From: Mesorhizobium sp. M1D.F.Ca.ET.043.01.1.1
GTDB taxonomy: Bacteria > Pseudomonadota > Alphaproteobacteria > Rhizobiales > Rhizobiaceae
NCBI RefSeq assembly: GCF_003952385.1
Contig: NZ_CP034444.1
Location: 2,108,001-2,172,000, forward strand
Direction of reading: 5' to 3'
Length of the DNA: 64,000 nucleotides
This document shows positions 17,737 through 27,275 of this stretch, piece after piece. A model generated the notes under the pieces. That model saw only the letters and a list, made by a program, of their open reading frames with translations, did no database searches and was not told where the DNA came from. The position numbers and the translations under genes were made by a program. Position 1 is the first letter of the stretch; each line of letters starts with the position of its first letter.

Positions 17737-18783
17737 TCACTCCTCCATCTCGCGCCCGGTCAGCCGCAAGAAAACATCCTCGAGATTGGCTGGGCGCAGA
17801 AGAAGACGCAGACCTGCACGCTCCTGCAGTCGCGTGCGCACCTGGTCAGGGTCTGGCGCATAGCAATAAAGGGTTTCGCCGCTGATCTCGATGCGCTGAG
17901 AATGTGGCTTGACCAGCGAATGCAACTCGTGCGGATCGCCGCCGTAGATCTCCATGACCTGGCATCCTATATGCTTGTCGATAAGCGCCTGCGGGCGGCC
18001 TTCGGCGATGTTGCGACCTCTTTCGAGCACGCATAGCCGATCGCATAATCTCTCAGCCTCTTCCATGAAATGCGTCGTCAGGATAATCGTCTTGCCGCGT
18101 GCCAACAGGGCGCGCAGCCGCTCCCAGATCAGGTGGCGCGCGTGCGGATCGAGGCCGGTGGTCGGCTCGTCCATCACAATGAGCTGGGGGTCGTTGATCA
18201 AAGCCCGCGCCATCGTCAGGCATCGCTTCATCCCGCCGGACAGTTCCGAGACACGCGCATCCGCCTTTCGCTCGAGGCGAGCGAATTCGAGAAGCGACGG
18301 GATAACCGCTTCGCTCTGGCGTGTGCTCATGCCGAAGTAGCGGCCGAACACCAGCAGGTTCTCGCGTACGGTGAATTCCTGGTCCAGATTGTCGAATTGC
18401 GGGACCACGCCAATGCCCCTGCGTGCCAGCCGAGCGCGCGCCGGCACCGGGACGCCGAGCACCGTGATCGTGCCCGCGTCGGGGCATGTCATGCCAAGGA
18501 GCATGCGCGCTATCGTGCTTTTGCCCGCCCCGTTTGGTCCGAGGAGGCCGAAACACTCGCCCGACGCAACGCTGAACGACAGATCGTCGACAACGACCTT
18601 GTTCCCATACGACTTGGTTACGCCGGCAAAATCGACAGCGACGGTCGACAGAGACTCAGGCAGGGAGCTTTTCGCACTTGTTTGCCCGTGAGACTTCCGT
18701 TCGATCGGACCAGTCTCGAGCCGCCGCAAATCCTCATGGCCCAACTTCCCACTCAACACTTGATGTTCCTGGTCCTGGCTCAA
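17737..18783 (-). CDS. nodI: NodI, ATPase of the Nod factor exporter
   Basis: A 348-residue ABC ATPase: Walker [16 protein letters not shown]-loop VPQFDNLD, signature [12 protein letters not shown], Walker [19 protein letters not shown]-loop TTHFMEE. The N-terminal ~45 residues precede the ATPase core. The annotated start would be TTG at 18783, with GGAAGAG just upstream; the core is unaffected by that choice. It lies 19 bases after the nodC stop. Transcription may be reduced by the IS element in nodC. Confidence 0.93.
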   Translation of the reverse strand: MSQDQEHQVLSGKLGHEDLRRLETGPIERKSHGQTSAKSSLPESLSTVAVDFAGVTKSYGNKVVVDDLSFSVASGECFGLLGPNGAGKSTIARMLLGMTCPDAGTITVLGVPVPARARLARRGIGVVPQFDNLDQEFTVRENLLVFGRYFGMSTRQSEAVIPSLLEFARLERKADARVSELSGGMKRCLTMARALINDPQLIVMDEPTTGLDPHARHLIWERLRALLARGKTIILTTHFMEEAERLCDRLCVLERGRNIAEGRPQALIDKHIGCQVMEIYGGDPHELHSLVKPHSQRIEISGETLYCYAPDPDQVRTRLQERAGLRLLLRPANLEDVFLRLTGREMEE

Positions 18784-19578
18784 AGCTCTTCCACCTACGT
18801 GACTATTGCTGTTCGCTGTAAGTTGCGTCAGGTCTCACCAAGTTGTTCTTTGGAATGGCGCCACCCGTGTTTGACACATTGGCCGCAGAGCCTCGCGATA
18901 ACCAATCGCTATTGCTCAATGTACACAGCGCGTATGCTTTCAATGGGAGCAAGAGAAAAATGTTGATGAGTGTGTGGAGCGAGAATCCGAGAAATCGAAG
19001 TTGGCGCGAACGAAACGCTGCCACGCTGCAGCGAATAAAAGTCATGACTGCGATCGTCAGGCATGCCGTCCAAGGCACGGTACCTGTCGTTACGAATTGC
19101 GCGAGCCCCGCCAGGAGCGACAAAGACAGCAATAATGGGCCAAGATTCTGCCCAATCACGTCCAATGTGAGATAAATATTAAGGCCGCGCAGCAGTGGGA
19201 GCCCCAGCAACGTGTCACGGAACGTGCTCCGGGCCCAGCGAAGTTGTTGACGCAGATAAGGCCCCATGCTGTTGGGAACGACTGTTGCCGCGATGGCCTC
19301 CGGGACATATTCTGTTCTAAAGCCTGCTTTCAGCATCAAGATCGTAAGGTGGCGGTCCTCACCGAAGTCGCTCGGCTTCCCTCGAAAGCGCTGCGTCTCG
19401 TACTGATCCAGCAGCGAAACGAGCGCGGTTCGCCGGTACATGGCACACGGACCGCAGCAACACATGACGGCACCGAACCGAGCCTGCGCTGCCCGCTCTT
19501 CGTTGCAAGCGAGCCAGTATTCCATGTCAATTAACCGCGTCAGCCAAGTTTCATTGCGATTGCTAGAGCGCGTCCTGT

Positions 19579-20186
19579 TTAATCCGGTTCATATCCTGCG
19601 GCTTTGAAGTAGTTGGCACATTCGGCTGGGGTGAAGAGGTCGACGACCGCACCGACCGCGTCCCACAAAGCGTTGATGGTCCTCTCGGCCTTTGCTCGCA
19701 GCAGCGCCTTGAGTTTGGCGAAGGCGTTCTCAATCGGATTGAAGTCGGGACTGTAAGGCGGCAGGTAGAGCAGGCTCGCGCCTGCGGCCTCAATCGCGTC
19801 GCGCACGCCGGCGGCCTTGTGGGCGGGCAGGTTGTCCATGACGACTACGTCGCCCTCCGACAATGTCGGGACCAGCACCTGTTCGACATAGGCCAGGAAC
19901 ACGTTGCCGTTCATGGCGCCGTCGTAGACGAAGGGCGCAGTCATGCCCGTCAGCCGCAGCGCTCCGGTGAAGGTCGTGGTCTTCCAGTGGCCATGCGGCA
20001 CGCCGGCCCGGCAGCGCTCGCCGCGCGGCGCTCTTCCACGCAGGCGGGCCATCTTTGTGGAGAGGCCGGTCTCATCGATGAACACGAGCTTCGCCGGATC
20101 GAGGTCGAGCTGGCCGTCGAACCAGTCCCGGCGCCGGTTCAGGATGTCGGGGCGATCCTGCTCCAGTGCGTGCGCGGACTTTTTTT
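19579..20186 (-). CDS. IS630-type transposase, second frame (DDE catalytic part)
   Basis: Read by -1 frameshift from the first frame at the A7 run; continues [18 protein letters not shown] and [20 protein letters not shown]. The DDE triad is visible as [17 protein letters not shown] and [18 protein letters not shown]. The element looks intact and therefore may still be mobile. Confidence 0.85.
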
Positions 20187-20522
20187 GAATGTCCAGCCGT
20201 GGCGGCGAAGCCAGGCGCTCAAGGCGCTGCGGCTGATGCGCACCGACTGCTCGGCGACGAGCCGCTCCACCATCTCGTTCAGCGTGATGTCCTTGCGCTC
20301 CTCGATCAGCCTGACGATGAAGGGTTCATGCGCATCGAGGCTGGAGGCGCGGCGGCGGCCCTGCGGGCGGGGCGCCAGTTCGCCGATCTTCGCCCGCGCA
20401 ATCCAGCGGATCGCGCTGGACACTCCCACGCCGAACCGCGCCGCCGCTTGCCGCGCCGACATGCCCTCGTCCGAAGCCTTCAAGACCCGCGACCGAAGAT
20501 CCATGCTCAATGCTTTTCCCAT
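20139..20522 (-). CDS. IS630-type transposase, first frame (DNA-binding part)
   Basis: 127 residues from the Met at 20522: two helix-turn-helix units ([20 protein letters not shown], then [12 protein letters not shown]) and [22 protein letters not shown] run of seven A on the minus strand (20186-20180) just before the end allows -1 slippage into the second frame, the usual IS630 arrangement. Confidence 0.85.
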   Translation of the reverse strand: MGKALSMDLRSRVLKASDEGMSARQAAARFGVGVSSAIRWIARAKIGELAPRPQGRRRASSLDAHEPFIVRLIEERKDITLNEMVERLVAEQSVRISRSALSAWLRRHGWTFKKSPRTHWSRIAPTS

Positions 20523-21249
20523 CGTCAACCTCCATCGAGGTGGACGTTGAATCAGCACAAAACGCAGCCGTCACATCACAATCGATTCATCGATCACAGG
20601 AAGTGCTCTAGCCGCCAACTGGCCCATGGCGGCGCCGATCGCTTGATCTTGCATCTTTAGCGCAAGCCTTGTGATGACGTCCGGTGCGAGTATCGTGTCC
20701 GAATCCACATTGAGCACCAAATCTCCGCACGAGCGGCGAACCGCCGCAATCTGTGCCTTGCGCTTTCCGACATTCTTTGGGAGCGCAATGAAGTTGAACC
20801 TCGGGTCTCGCGCGTATTCCTCGTGTACATCTATGAGGGCATCGCGGTTTCCAGAACCGTCATCAACAACATAGACCTTCAATTCTCCGGCATAGTCCTG
20901 ACTTGCGATGGAAGCCAGGCAGTCCGAGAGGGTGCGAGGTGCCTCGTTGTAACTCGGGATAATGACATCGACGCTCGGCCAAGGCTCACAGCCGGCCGGT
21001 TCGCCCGACGTCGGCGGTACGTTTGCAGGCAGGGTATGAAGAACCTGCGCGGTCTTATAGACGGTCGACAGCAGCGCATAAGAGCAGACGGCGACAATAC
21101 TGGCTGGAACAAAGAGGTTCATGAGATGTCAGATTTTTCAGTGCATTTGAGGAAGCGAGCGGACAATAAATCCGTGGTCAAGGCTGGGTTCAGATCGGTC
21201 AATGCGATGAGGGGCGGGTCGCGGTGACTGATATCATTGCGGGTGTCCC

Positions 21250-21843
21250 TCATAGCTCTGGACCGTTCCGATCGATCAAAGTGCCGGCCGGCCACTGGCT
21301 CATTGAGCGTCCAATTGGGAGCACCATGACGAGCACGTCGTCGTCGACTCGCGTGGGAGGAAGATCGGGGTACACGTCCGGGTGGGTTGAACGCACGCGG
21401 ACGCCCGATAAAATGCTTGCCAAGCCTTTGCGGCAAAACCTGCCAACATGGTTCCGGAGCGCGGGCCGAACCGTGCCGAAAGCGAATGGAACGCCAAGCT
21501 GCTGCAGCACTGGATACATCGCGCTGATCGAATGGGCGATTCCTAGCCCCTCAAGATCCGGACGCACCCCGTACAGACCGAGTTCAGCGACAAGCAGATC
21601 AGCGTCGCCAACTTTGATGTATCGGCGCAGCACGCCCAAGTGAGCTGCTACTCCGTGCACATCATAGCCGATTGCGCGGACCTCCGGCCTTGCACCGGCC
21701 CAACTTCGACCGCCTGCGAAAGCCTTTGCACTAAAGGCTCCGACAGGCTCATAGATCTTCTGGAAGAACTCAGAGAGTTCGAGATGATCGGAAAGCCGCA
21801 ACTCATTTTCCCAGCACAACCTCCACTGCACGTCAGAGCGCAT
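21250..21843 (-). CDS. nodA: NodA acyltransferase
   Basis: A 197-residue NodA, which transfers a fatty acyl chain to the free amino group made by NodB. The start at 21843 ([20 protein letters not shown]) is the family start and has AGAGGAAG upstream; a longer frame to 21906 adds an Arg-rich extension with no support. Conserved segments include [38 protein letters not shown] and [19 protein letters not shown] nod box lies about 95 bases upstream. First gene of the nodA-C-I-J-nolO series; frame intact. Confidence 0.96.
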   Translation of the reverse strand: MRSDVQWRLCWENELRLSDHLELSEFFQKIYEPVGAFSAKAFAGGRSWAGARPEVRAIGYDVHGVAAHLGVLRRYIKVGDADLLVAELGLYGVRPDLEGLGIAHSISAMYPVLQQLGVPFAFGTVRPALRNHVGRFCRKGLASILSGVRVRSTHPDVYPDLPPTRVDDDVLVMVLPIGRSMSQWPAGTLIDRNGPEL

Positions 21844-21937
21844 GCGAAGACTTCCTCTTTTTCGGGTTCTTTTGCGCACTACGCGGTTGGTGGAGCGGCG
21901 GTGCATGTCATGTGGGCGGTCTATGAACGACCTGCAC

Positions 21938-21985
21938 AGATTGGTAAAATTGATTGTTTAGATCGCCAGCATCCACGCTTTGGAT
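21938..21985 (-). promoter_or_regulatory. nod box upstream of nodA
   Basis: On the minus strand: ATCCAAAGCGTGGATGCTGG followed by AAACAATCAATTTTACCAAT, an almost perfect 48-base nod box oriented toward nodA. It should drive nodA and the operon downstream under NodD. Confidence 0.95.
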
Positions 21986-21992
21986 GCTAAAA

Positions 21993-22140
21993 CCATGCGT
22001 TTCAAAGGCCTTGCTCTGAACCTTCTGGTCGTGCTCGATTGGGCCGATAGAGCGACGGCGCCGACGGCAGCTGTCGGTGACACAACCTGCTTCAAGACGG
22101 CCAGCGCGTGGCTGCGCCTCGTGCCGAAGCAGCGGTCAAG
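21993..22140 (+). pseudogene. nodD: Truncated nodD 5' remnant next to the nodA nod box
   Basis: Divergent from nodA, an ATG at 21993 begins MRFKGLALNLLVVLD, the start of NodD's helix-turn-helix domain, then diverges after about 17 residues into unrelated sequence with a stop near 22148. The rest of nodD is absent. This is the usual nodD position, so the regulator has been lost here. Confidence 0.75.
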
Positions 22141-22634
22141 TGGAGCATGAGCCCGACTGTCAGGCGTCAGCAAACACTGCGACCGTTGGGGCACGGTCGC
22201 AGCTCTGGTTGGCCGGCGGCAACAGGATCCCGGGAAGCCTCTGACTCGACAAGTTGCGGCAAGGCGGCATGCCGATTGCGCGATTGTCGCGCTCGCCAAT
22301 AGGAATTCAATGCTCTCGAGTGTTGCCGGTCAACCGGACTGTCGGTGAAAGCACCTGAGGGCGGAAAGAAGGGCGGCCCGGATGGCGAGGTCGCCTGATA
22401 GGCGGCGCAGGTTGTCGTCTTGAGCTGCCTCCTGTCCAGTCGATTTGACGAGGGGCTGCGATGCCGTTGCCGTGGACCGCTGCTTCCAATGGGCGCGGTG
22501 GACAGGTCTCGTATGCCGGCTGCGCCGTATCCAGCTGAGAACGACGTGCGTGCAAGCAGGAGCCGGCTGCGCGTTGCGCGGGTCAAAAATTGGCTACGCC
22601 GCCACGCTGATGATGACTCCAATGTGACCGGGGT
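22141..22634. other. Non-coding stretch between nodD remnant and UbiM-like gene
   Basis: No gene recognised on either strand; frames are short and overlapping. Confidence 0.4.
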
Positions 22635-23816
22635 TCACCGCCTCAGCATGGCCGCAATGCCATGACGGACAAAGGGAAGATGTTGTCCCAGGCGCAGCGC
22701 CACATGCCTTGCTAGCCGTGCCGCCGGATGCTCGCTTGAGTAGAGTCCGACGAGGATATTCGTAGCATGATAGAGCGGCGCCGCCGACAGGCGCAATCGG
22801 CTTTCATATCTGTGGAGCATGTCGGGATCGGCAATGTCGCGACGCTCAAGCCATGCTGTCTCGATAGCATGGGCGAGATGCTTCTGGCCGCCGAGGCCGA
22901 TGTTGAAGCCATGCGCGGTCACCGGGTGCATGCCGATGGCAGCGTCGCCGATCAATGCGGCGCTCGGCGCCCGGAACCTGTGCGCCCAGGTTGTAACCAA
23001 CGGGTAGATATGGCGTTGGCTTGCCAGGCTCATCTTGCCGAGGCGCCCTCGACAGCGCTTTGTCAATTCAATCAGGAACAACGCGTCGTCAAGGGCAAGC
23101 AGTCCGTCGGCCTCGTTTGAGGGCAAAGTCAAAAGCAGCGACGACACGCCTTGCGCGAGGGGCAACATCGCTACCGTCTGATGATGATCGAACCATTCGA
23201 TCGCGATCTGGTTGTGGGGGCGCTCGTGCCTCACTCGGCAAATCAGCATCGAGTTGCCAAGCCGATTGATATCGGCGCCGATGCCGAGCAGATTGCGGGT
23301 GGCGGAAAATCGCGAATCGGCAGCAACGAGAAGCCGGGCGGTCAGTTGCCTGCCATTGGAGAGCGTTATGACTGCTCCCTGGCGGCTGTTTGTTGCACGC
23401 ACGACCGAGTGGCCGCACAACAGCCGGGCGTGGCCCTGCAAGCGGATGATCTTGAAAAGGGCATCGCGGATCTGGCAATTCGGGACCAGAACGCCCAGTG
23501 GTTCTGCGGACCGGGCCGGCGAATCGAAACACAGCGCGAAGGGACTCGATCCGTTGAGGACGCGTGCGCCTTGAAGCGGTGACTTGTCCGAAGCGCTGAT
23601 AACATCCCAGGCGCCGAGCTCGCGAAGGATGCCAATCGAGGCGTGGGTGAGCGCGATCTCGCGACCGTCGAAAGCCGGATTTGCCAGTCTTCCCAGGGAC
23701 TGTCCTTCGACAACCGCCAGTTTGAACTCGCTGTGGGCAAGCGATGCGGCGAAGGAAAGACCGACCGGCCCGGCGCCAACCACAATGATGTCGAAGTTGT
23801 CGTCAAGGCTGGGCAT
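22635..23816 (-). CDS. UbiH/UbiM-like FAD-dependent ring hydroxylase
   Basis: A 393-residue flavoprotein monooxygenase of the UbiH/VisC/COQ6 group. FAD motifs: DIIVVGAGPVGLSFAASLA (Rossmann) and APSAALIGDAAIGMHPVTAH with GFNIGLGGQKHLA. Such enzymes hydroxylate the ubiquinone ring; the UbiM subgroup replaces several Ubi hydroxylases in some proteobacteria, and I believe it occurs on Mesorhizobium symbiosis islands. It may support respiration in low-oxygen nodules, an inference. It is transcribed in the same direction as noeK-noeJ and the PhyH-like gene. Intact frame. Confidence 0.8.
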   Translation of the reverse strand: MPSLDDNFDIIVVGAGPVGLSFAASLAHSEFKLAVVEGQSLGRLANPAFDGREIALTHASIGILRELGAWDVISASDKSPLQGARVLNGSSPFALCFDSPARSAEPLGVLVPNCQIRDALFKIIRLQGHARLLCGHSVVRATNSRQGAVITLSNGRQLTARLLVAADSRFSATRNLLGIGADINRLGNSMLICRVRHERPHNQIAIEWFDHHQTVAMLPLAQGVSSLLLTLPSNEADGLLALDDALFLIELTKRCRGRLGKMSLASQRHIYPLVTTWAHRFRAPSAALIGDAAIGMHPVTAHGFNIGLGGQKHLAHAIETAWLERRDIADPDMLHRYESRLRLSAAPLYHATNILVGLYSSEHPAARLARHVALRLGQHLPFVRHGIAAMLRR

Positions 23817-24025
23817 CAGCGTGCCGCCTGCGCGTCGGCTCTCTTCGCGAAACGCTGCTGGAGTCGAGCCGTATGTCGCACATCGATCGCGCTGCGATCC
23901 ATGGTCCGCCGCATCGCCTCAGGCGCGTTTCTCGCGTCGGTTCTGGCTGGTGAAGCGTCATTTGCCCGCCGTATGGTCCGGATTGTCAAGATGATGGGAG
24001 CGACGATCAGGCTGTCGGTCAGCAC
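23816..24025 (-). CDS. Possible small coupled ORF before the UbiM-like gene
   Basis: A 69-residue frame with a GTG start whose stop overlaps the UbiM-like ATG by one base. It has a short hydrophobic stretch (SLIVAPIILTI) and an Arg-rich remainder. No similarity recognised; listed because of the coupling geometry, otherwise weak. Confidence 0.3.
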   Translation of the reverse strand: MLTDSLIVAPIILTIRTIRRANDASPARTDARNAPEAMRRTMDRSAIDVRHTARLQQRFAKRADAQAAR

Positions 24026-24229
24026 ATGCGTTTCCCCTGAAGAACTGGCCGATCAAACCACGCCGACAAGGACATGGCTTTGATCTGGGTCAGTCGAGGC
24101 CCAACCGGAGGTCGGATGACCTCGATGCAGTGTGCTAGCTGATCCCATGACGACGCCATGGCACCCAGCTAGCCCAAGGGAGAACCAGGCGTGTGATCTG
24201 GGGAAAGCTGTTTCAGGATTTTTGCGAGA

Positions 24230-25204
24230 TCAGCGAATGACCGGCTCGCCATGGAAGCGCCGGCGCGAGGGCGGCGACACGCCGAAGCCAACTTCCATCA
24301 TCAATCGTGGCGTGCGCGAAGGCACGGTGCCCATATGGAAGCCAAAGGGATCCTCGACAAAGCCAAGGCCGGCTTCGCCGGTCAGCGTGACGGGGCTGTC
24401 ATCGCCATAGACGTTGAGAACCTCATGCGCGGGATGGCCGACGAGCAGCGTCAGTTGATGCTTGAGGATCCGCCGCTTGTGGCTGCCCCGGACATAGACA
24501 TGCGGGCCGGTGCCCTCGTCGACCGGCGCCAGATAGAAGAAGAATTTCAGCATCCGCCAGTCATCGAGATCGAAATGATACTTCCCCAGCGAGGCACGGT
24601 TCTTGTCGGCGTCGGAAGCCTGGCCGGTGGGAAAGCTCCACCACACGCGTGTGGTGATCAGTTTCGCCTGAGCGCCCAGATAATGCGCGGCGATGTCGAG
24701 CAGCAGCGGGTCGTTCTGGATTGCGACCGCTGCCTCGCAGCCGAGGATGCGTTCGAAATAGTGGCCGCTGAGCAAGGAACGGCCGAAACGCTTCTCGGCC
24801 CCGGCATGGTCCTCAGGCATGAATTCGAGACGCCGATCGAAATTGCCGAAACAAGGCGTGCACCGGGCGAAGGCGGCGATCTCCTCATGGATGAAAGTCG
24901 GAAGGACGAGCCCGCAAAACAGCCCATCCGACCGCAGCGCCTCGACAACGTCCTGGCGATCGACGCCGGCAAACATCGTGTCGTGGGCCTTTTGCGACAC
25001 GCAAACCGGCTTTGCCCCACGCCAATGCATCCTGCGGGCCGGCATGGTGCGGGCCAGCACGAACATCGGCAGCCATGCCGGGTTCTCCCGAATGTCCGAC
25101 AGATAGGTGGGAATGCGCACGGCGATGCGGCGCAGCACGCCGCCGTCTCGCGCGATTGCCTCGAGACTAGCGGTGCCGGATTTGTCAGGGCTCGAAAGGG
25201 TCAT
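24230..25204 (-). CDS. Phytanoyl-CoA dioxygenase-like (PhyH) protein
   Basis: A 324-residue protein. The segment KYHFDLDDWRMLKFFFYLAP gives the His-x-Asp iron-binding motif of 2-oxoglutarate dioxygenases; GPHVYVRGSHKR follows as in PhyH proteins, and GLGFVEDPFGFHMGTVPSRTPR supplies the distal His and the Arg for 2-oxoglutarate. Such enzymes hydroxylate small molecules or lipids. The substrate cannot be told. It sits between noeJ and the UbiM-like gene, all minus-strand, so it could belong to the same nod-box regulon, although about 650 bases separate it from noeJ. Confidence 0.7.
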   Translation of the reverse strand: MTLSSPDKSGTASLEAIARDGGVLRRIAVRIPTYLSDIRENPAWLPMFVLARTMPARRMHWRGAKPVCVSQKAHDTMFAGVDRQDVVEALRSDGLFCGLVLPTFIHEEIAAFARCTPCFGNFDRRLEFMPEDHAGAEKRFGRSLLSGHYFERILGCEAAVAIQNDPLLLDIAAHYLGAQAKLITTRVWWSFPTGQASDADKNRASLGKYHFDLDDWRMLKFFFYLAPVDEGTGPHVYVRGSHKRRILKHQLTLLVGHPAHEVLNVYGDDSPVTLTGEAGLGFVEDPFGFHMGTVPSRTPRLMMEVGFGVSPPSRRRFHGEPVIR

Positions 25205-25859
25205 GAAGGTCCTCAGCTATGAATGCGATATCGACGAAGCCTCGGTTCTCGCTGCCCCGCCGCTGGGTTCCAAGCCCGATTCCCGCAGCGGAAGGACGTC
25301 TAGCTGGGGGTCGGATTTTGTGCAATGCACAATAGCCGTTGCGCGTGGCAAATGCTGTTAGGATCAATGTCCGAAGTTCGTCTGACAGAAGACCCCGCCG
25401 AGCCTTCGATCGAGAACAGCCGTATTTTTGAGATCGGGGCCCTATAAACGCCCCCTGAATGGCAACTCTGTTTCTGGGGAAGCTGGGGAAACGGTCGCCA
25501 AGTGCACCAACTCGCCATTGCTGATCGCGGTCGCTTTGAACGCAGTCTCTGCGGTGGTGTTCTGTCCTCGCCGTAAACTTGGGACCCCAAAACCTTCGCG
25601 AGGCACACGCATGAAGGGCATAGAGGTGCCATGCGCCGAAGGAACTGAGTTCCAAACTGTATTGAACGGGGACGTGCGACAGCGCAGGTAACGGACCGAA
25701 TAGCTCTTTTAACCGGTATTTCGGCCGAATGGGAGCATCTTCACTGTTCCAGTAATCAATGCAATCTTCTCGCTTCAACTCGGCACGTCATTAGCTTAAC
25801 GAGAAAACGGAAACCTCAACGAAGTACCCTTCTGATCATGACCTGTAGACGTTGGACTA
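25205..25859. other. Gap between noeJ and PhyH-like gene
   Basis: A minus-strand frame from 25778 (about 197 codons) is open but has no motif and unusual composition; I consider it probably non-coding. No nod box or terminator is evident. Confidence 0.35.
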
Positions 25860-27275
25860 TCAGGCTCGACCGTATACGTCCTCAAACCGCACAATGTCAT
25901 CTTCGCCTAGATATTCGCCGCTTTGGACCTCAATCATAACCAAGCCGATATTGCCGGGGTTCTCGAGCCGGTGTTTGTGGCCGCACGGGATATAGGTGGA
26001 TTGATTGGTGGTCAGGAGTAGCTCCTGCTCGCCGTTGACAATCTTTGCGGTGCCGCTGACCACGACCCAGTGCTCGGAGCGGTGATGGTGCATCTGCAGG
26101 CTCAAGCGCCCGCCCGGGTTAACCTCGATGCGCTTGATCTTGAAGCGCTCGCTTTCCTCCAGAACCGTGTAGGTGCCCCAGGGCCGGTGCACGGTACCGT
26201 GAAGCAAGTGCGCTTCGTGTCCCGCAGCCTTGAGCCCCTCGAACAGTTTCTTGACGTCCTGGACGCGATCGCGGGATGCAACGAGCAGCGCATCGTGGGA
26301 ATCGACAATCACCAGGTCGCTGACGCCCACCGTCCCTATGACTCGTTTGTCCGAGCTTATGTAGGTGTCGACCGTGTCCACTACATGGACATCGCCGCGG
26401 ATCCTGTTGCCGCTCTCGTCGGGAGGGATCAGTTCGGCCATTGCGTTCCAGGAACCGATGTCGTTCCACCCCATCTCGCAAGGGACAACGGCGAGATTGT
26501 GCGCCTTTTCCATCACCGCCCGGTCGAGCGAGATGCGCGGAGCCACGGCGAGATGCTTTGCAGAGAGCTCGATGCTGGCGAAGCGCTCGCCGTCAATGAT
26601 TGCGGCGTTCTCGTAGCTGCCGAGAACGGCATCGACCAGCTCCTTGCAATGCAGGGCCATCTCATCGAGCATGACTCGCGCTTTGAAGCAGAAGATGCCG
26701 GCGTTCCAGAAGAAACGTTTGGAGGCGACATAGGATTTGGCGGTTTCCACGTCCGGCTTCTCGACGAAACGGACGACTTTTTCGCCATCGGCCTCGATGT
26801 AGCCGAATGCCGTGTCCGGCCTTTCTGGATTTATGCCCAGGGTTGCAATGCGCCCCTGCCGCGCATGCTCGATCGCCCGACTGATGGCGCTTCCAAAGGC
26901 CGCCAGGTCACCGATCATCTGGTCCGCGGGAAAAATGCACAGGATTGCATCCGGCCCCTGTGTCGCCTTGGCGTGGATGGTCGCCGCGGCGACAGCGGCG
27001 GCCGTGTCCCTGCCCTCCGGCTCGAGCAGGAAGGTGCGCGGCAGCACGACGGAATCCAGCTCGTCAAAATGGTCTTTCGTGAGGAAGAGATGGTCCTTGG
27101 AGGTCACGGTGACGAGCTCGGCCGCCCCCACTATGGAAGCCGCGCGCAACACGCTGTGCTGAATGAGCGAATGCCCGTCCGCCATCTTGAGGAAAGGCTT
27201 GGGGTGCGACTGCCTGGAGGCGGGCCACAGCCGCGAGCCGGCTCCGCCGCTGATGATGACAGGAACCACTTTCAT
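25860..27275 (-). CDS. noeJ: NoeJ, mannose-1-phosphate guanylyltransferase
   Basis: A 471-residue bifunctional-type enzyme (GDP-mannose pyrophosphorylase with C-terminal cupin, as in ManC/AlgA). Motifs: VIISGGAGSRLWPASRQSHPK (nucleotide binding, residues ~5-25), GILEPEGRDTA-type FLLEPEGRDTAAAV, FVEKPD and the cupin pieces PWGTYTVLEE and QMHHHRSEHWVVV. It makes GDP-mannose, precursor of the GDP-fucose used to decorate Nod factors. The ATG at 27275 overlaps the noeK stop by one base. An apparent N-terminal extension to 27581 is antisense noise within noeK. In NGR234 the noeJ/noeK pair has this role. Confidence 0.9.
   Translation of the reverse strand: MKVVPVIISGGAGSRLWPASRQSHPKPFLKMADGHSLIQHSVLRAASIVGAAELVTVTSKDHLFLTKDHFDELDSVVLPRTFLLEPEGRDTAAAVAAATIHAKATQGPDAILCIFPADQMIGDLAAFGSAISRAIEHARQGRIATLGINPERPDTAFGYIEADGEKVVRFVEKPDVETAKSYVASKRFFWNAGIFCFKARVMLDEMALHCKELVDAVLGSYENAAIIDGERFASIELSAKHLAVAPRISLDRAVMEKAHNLAVVPCEMGWNDIGSWNAMAELIPPDESGNRIRGDVHVVDTVDTYISSDKRVIGTVGVSDLVIVDSHDALLVASRDRVQDVKKLFEGLKAAGHEAHLLHGTVHRPWGTYTVLEESERFKIKRIEVNPGGRLSLQMHHHRSEHWVVVSGTAKIVNGEQELLLTTNQSTYIPCGHKHRLENPGNIGLVMIEVQSGEYLGEDDIVRFEDVYGRA

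Larger units (their letters stand above)
19566..20608 (-). mobile_element. IS630-family insertion sequence inside nodC
   Basis: About 1043 bases bounded by imperfect inverted repeats (left GAGCGCGTCCTGT, right reverse complement GAGCACTTCCTGT) and flanked by a TA duplication (19564-19565 and 20609-20610) within a CTAG context, as IS630/Tc1-type elements do. It carries two minus-strand frames joined by a frameshift. Confidence 0.92.
18803..21122 (-). pseudogene. nodC: NodC N-acetylglucosaminyltransferase, interrupted by IS630-type element
   Basis: NodC polymerises GlcNAc into the Nod-factor backbone at the inner membrane. The 5' part (21122 to 20609) encodes the N-terminal membrane segment and GT2 motifs VDVIIPSYNE, YVVDDGSG and VNVDSDT; the 3' part (19563 to 18803) encodes ARFGAVMCCCGPCAMYRR, FGEDRHLT, the QQLRWARSTFRD motif and the C-terminal membrane segments. 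Between them is a 1043-base IS with TA duplication. Removing the IS and one TA gives 1275 bases, an exact 424-residue NodC with the joint QLAASNRNETW. So the coding halves are otherwise intact, but the gene as found cannot yield NodC. Confidence 0.93.

Noticed and set aside
18070-18966. 298-codon plus-strand frame opposite nodI/nodC
   Set aside because: Antisense to the nodI ATPase motifs; no family similarity.
25205-25778. 197-codon minus-strand frame between noeJ and the PhyH-like gene
   Set aside because: No motif and odd composition. It could be a remnant, but I cannot support a gene.
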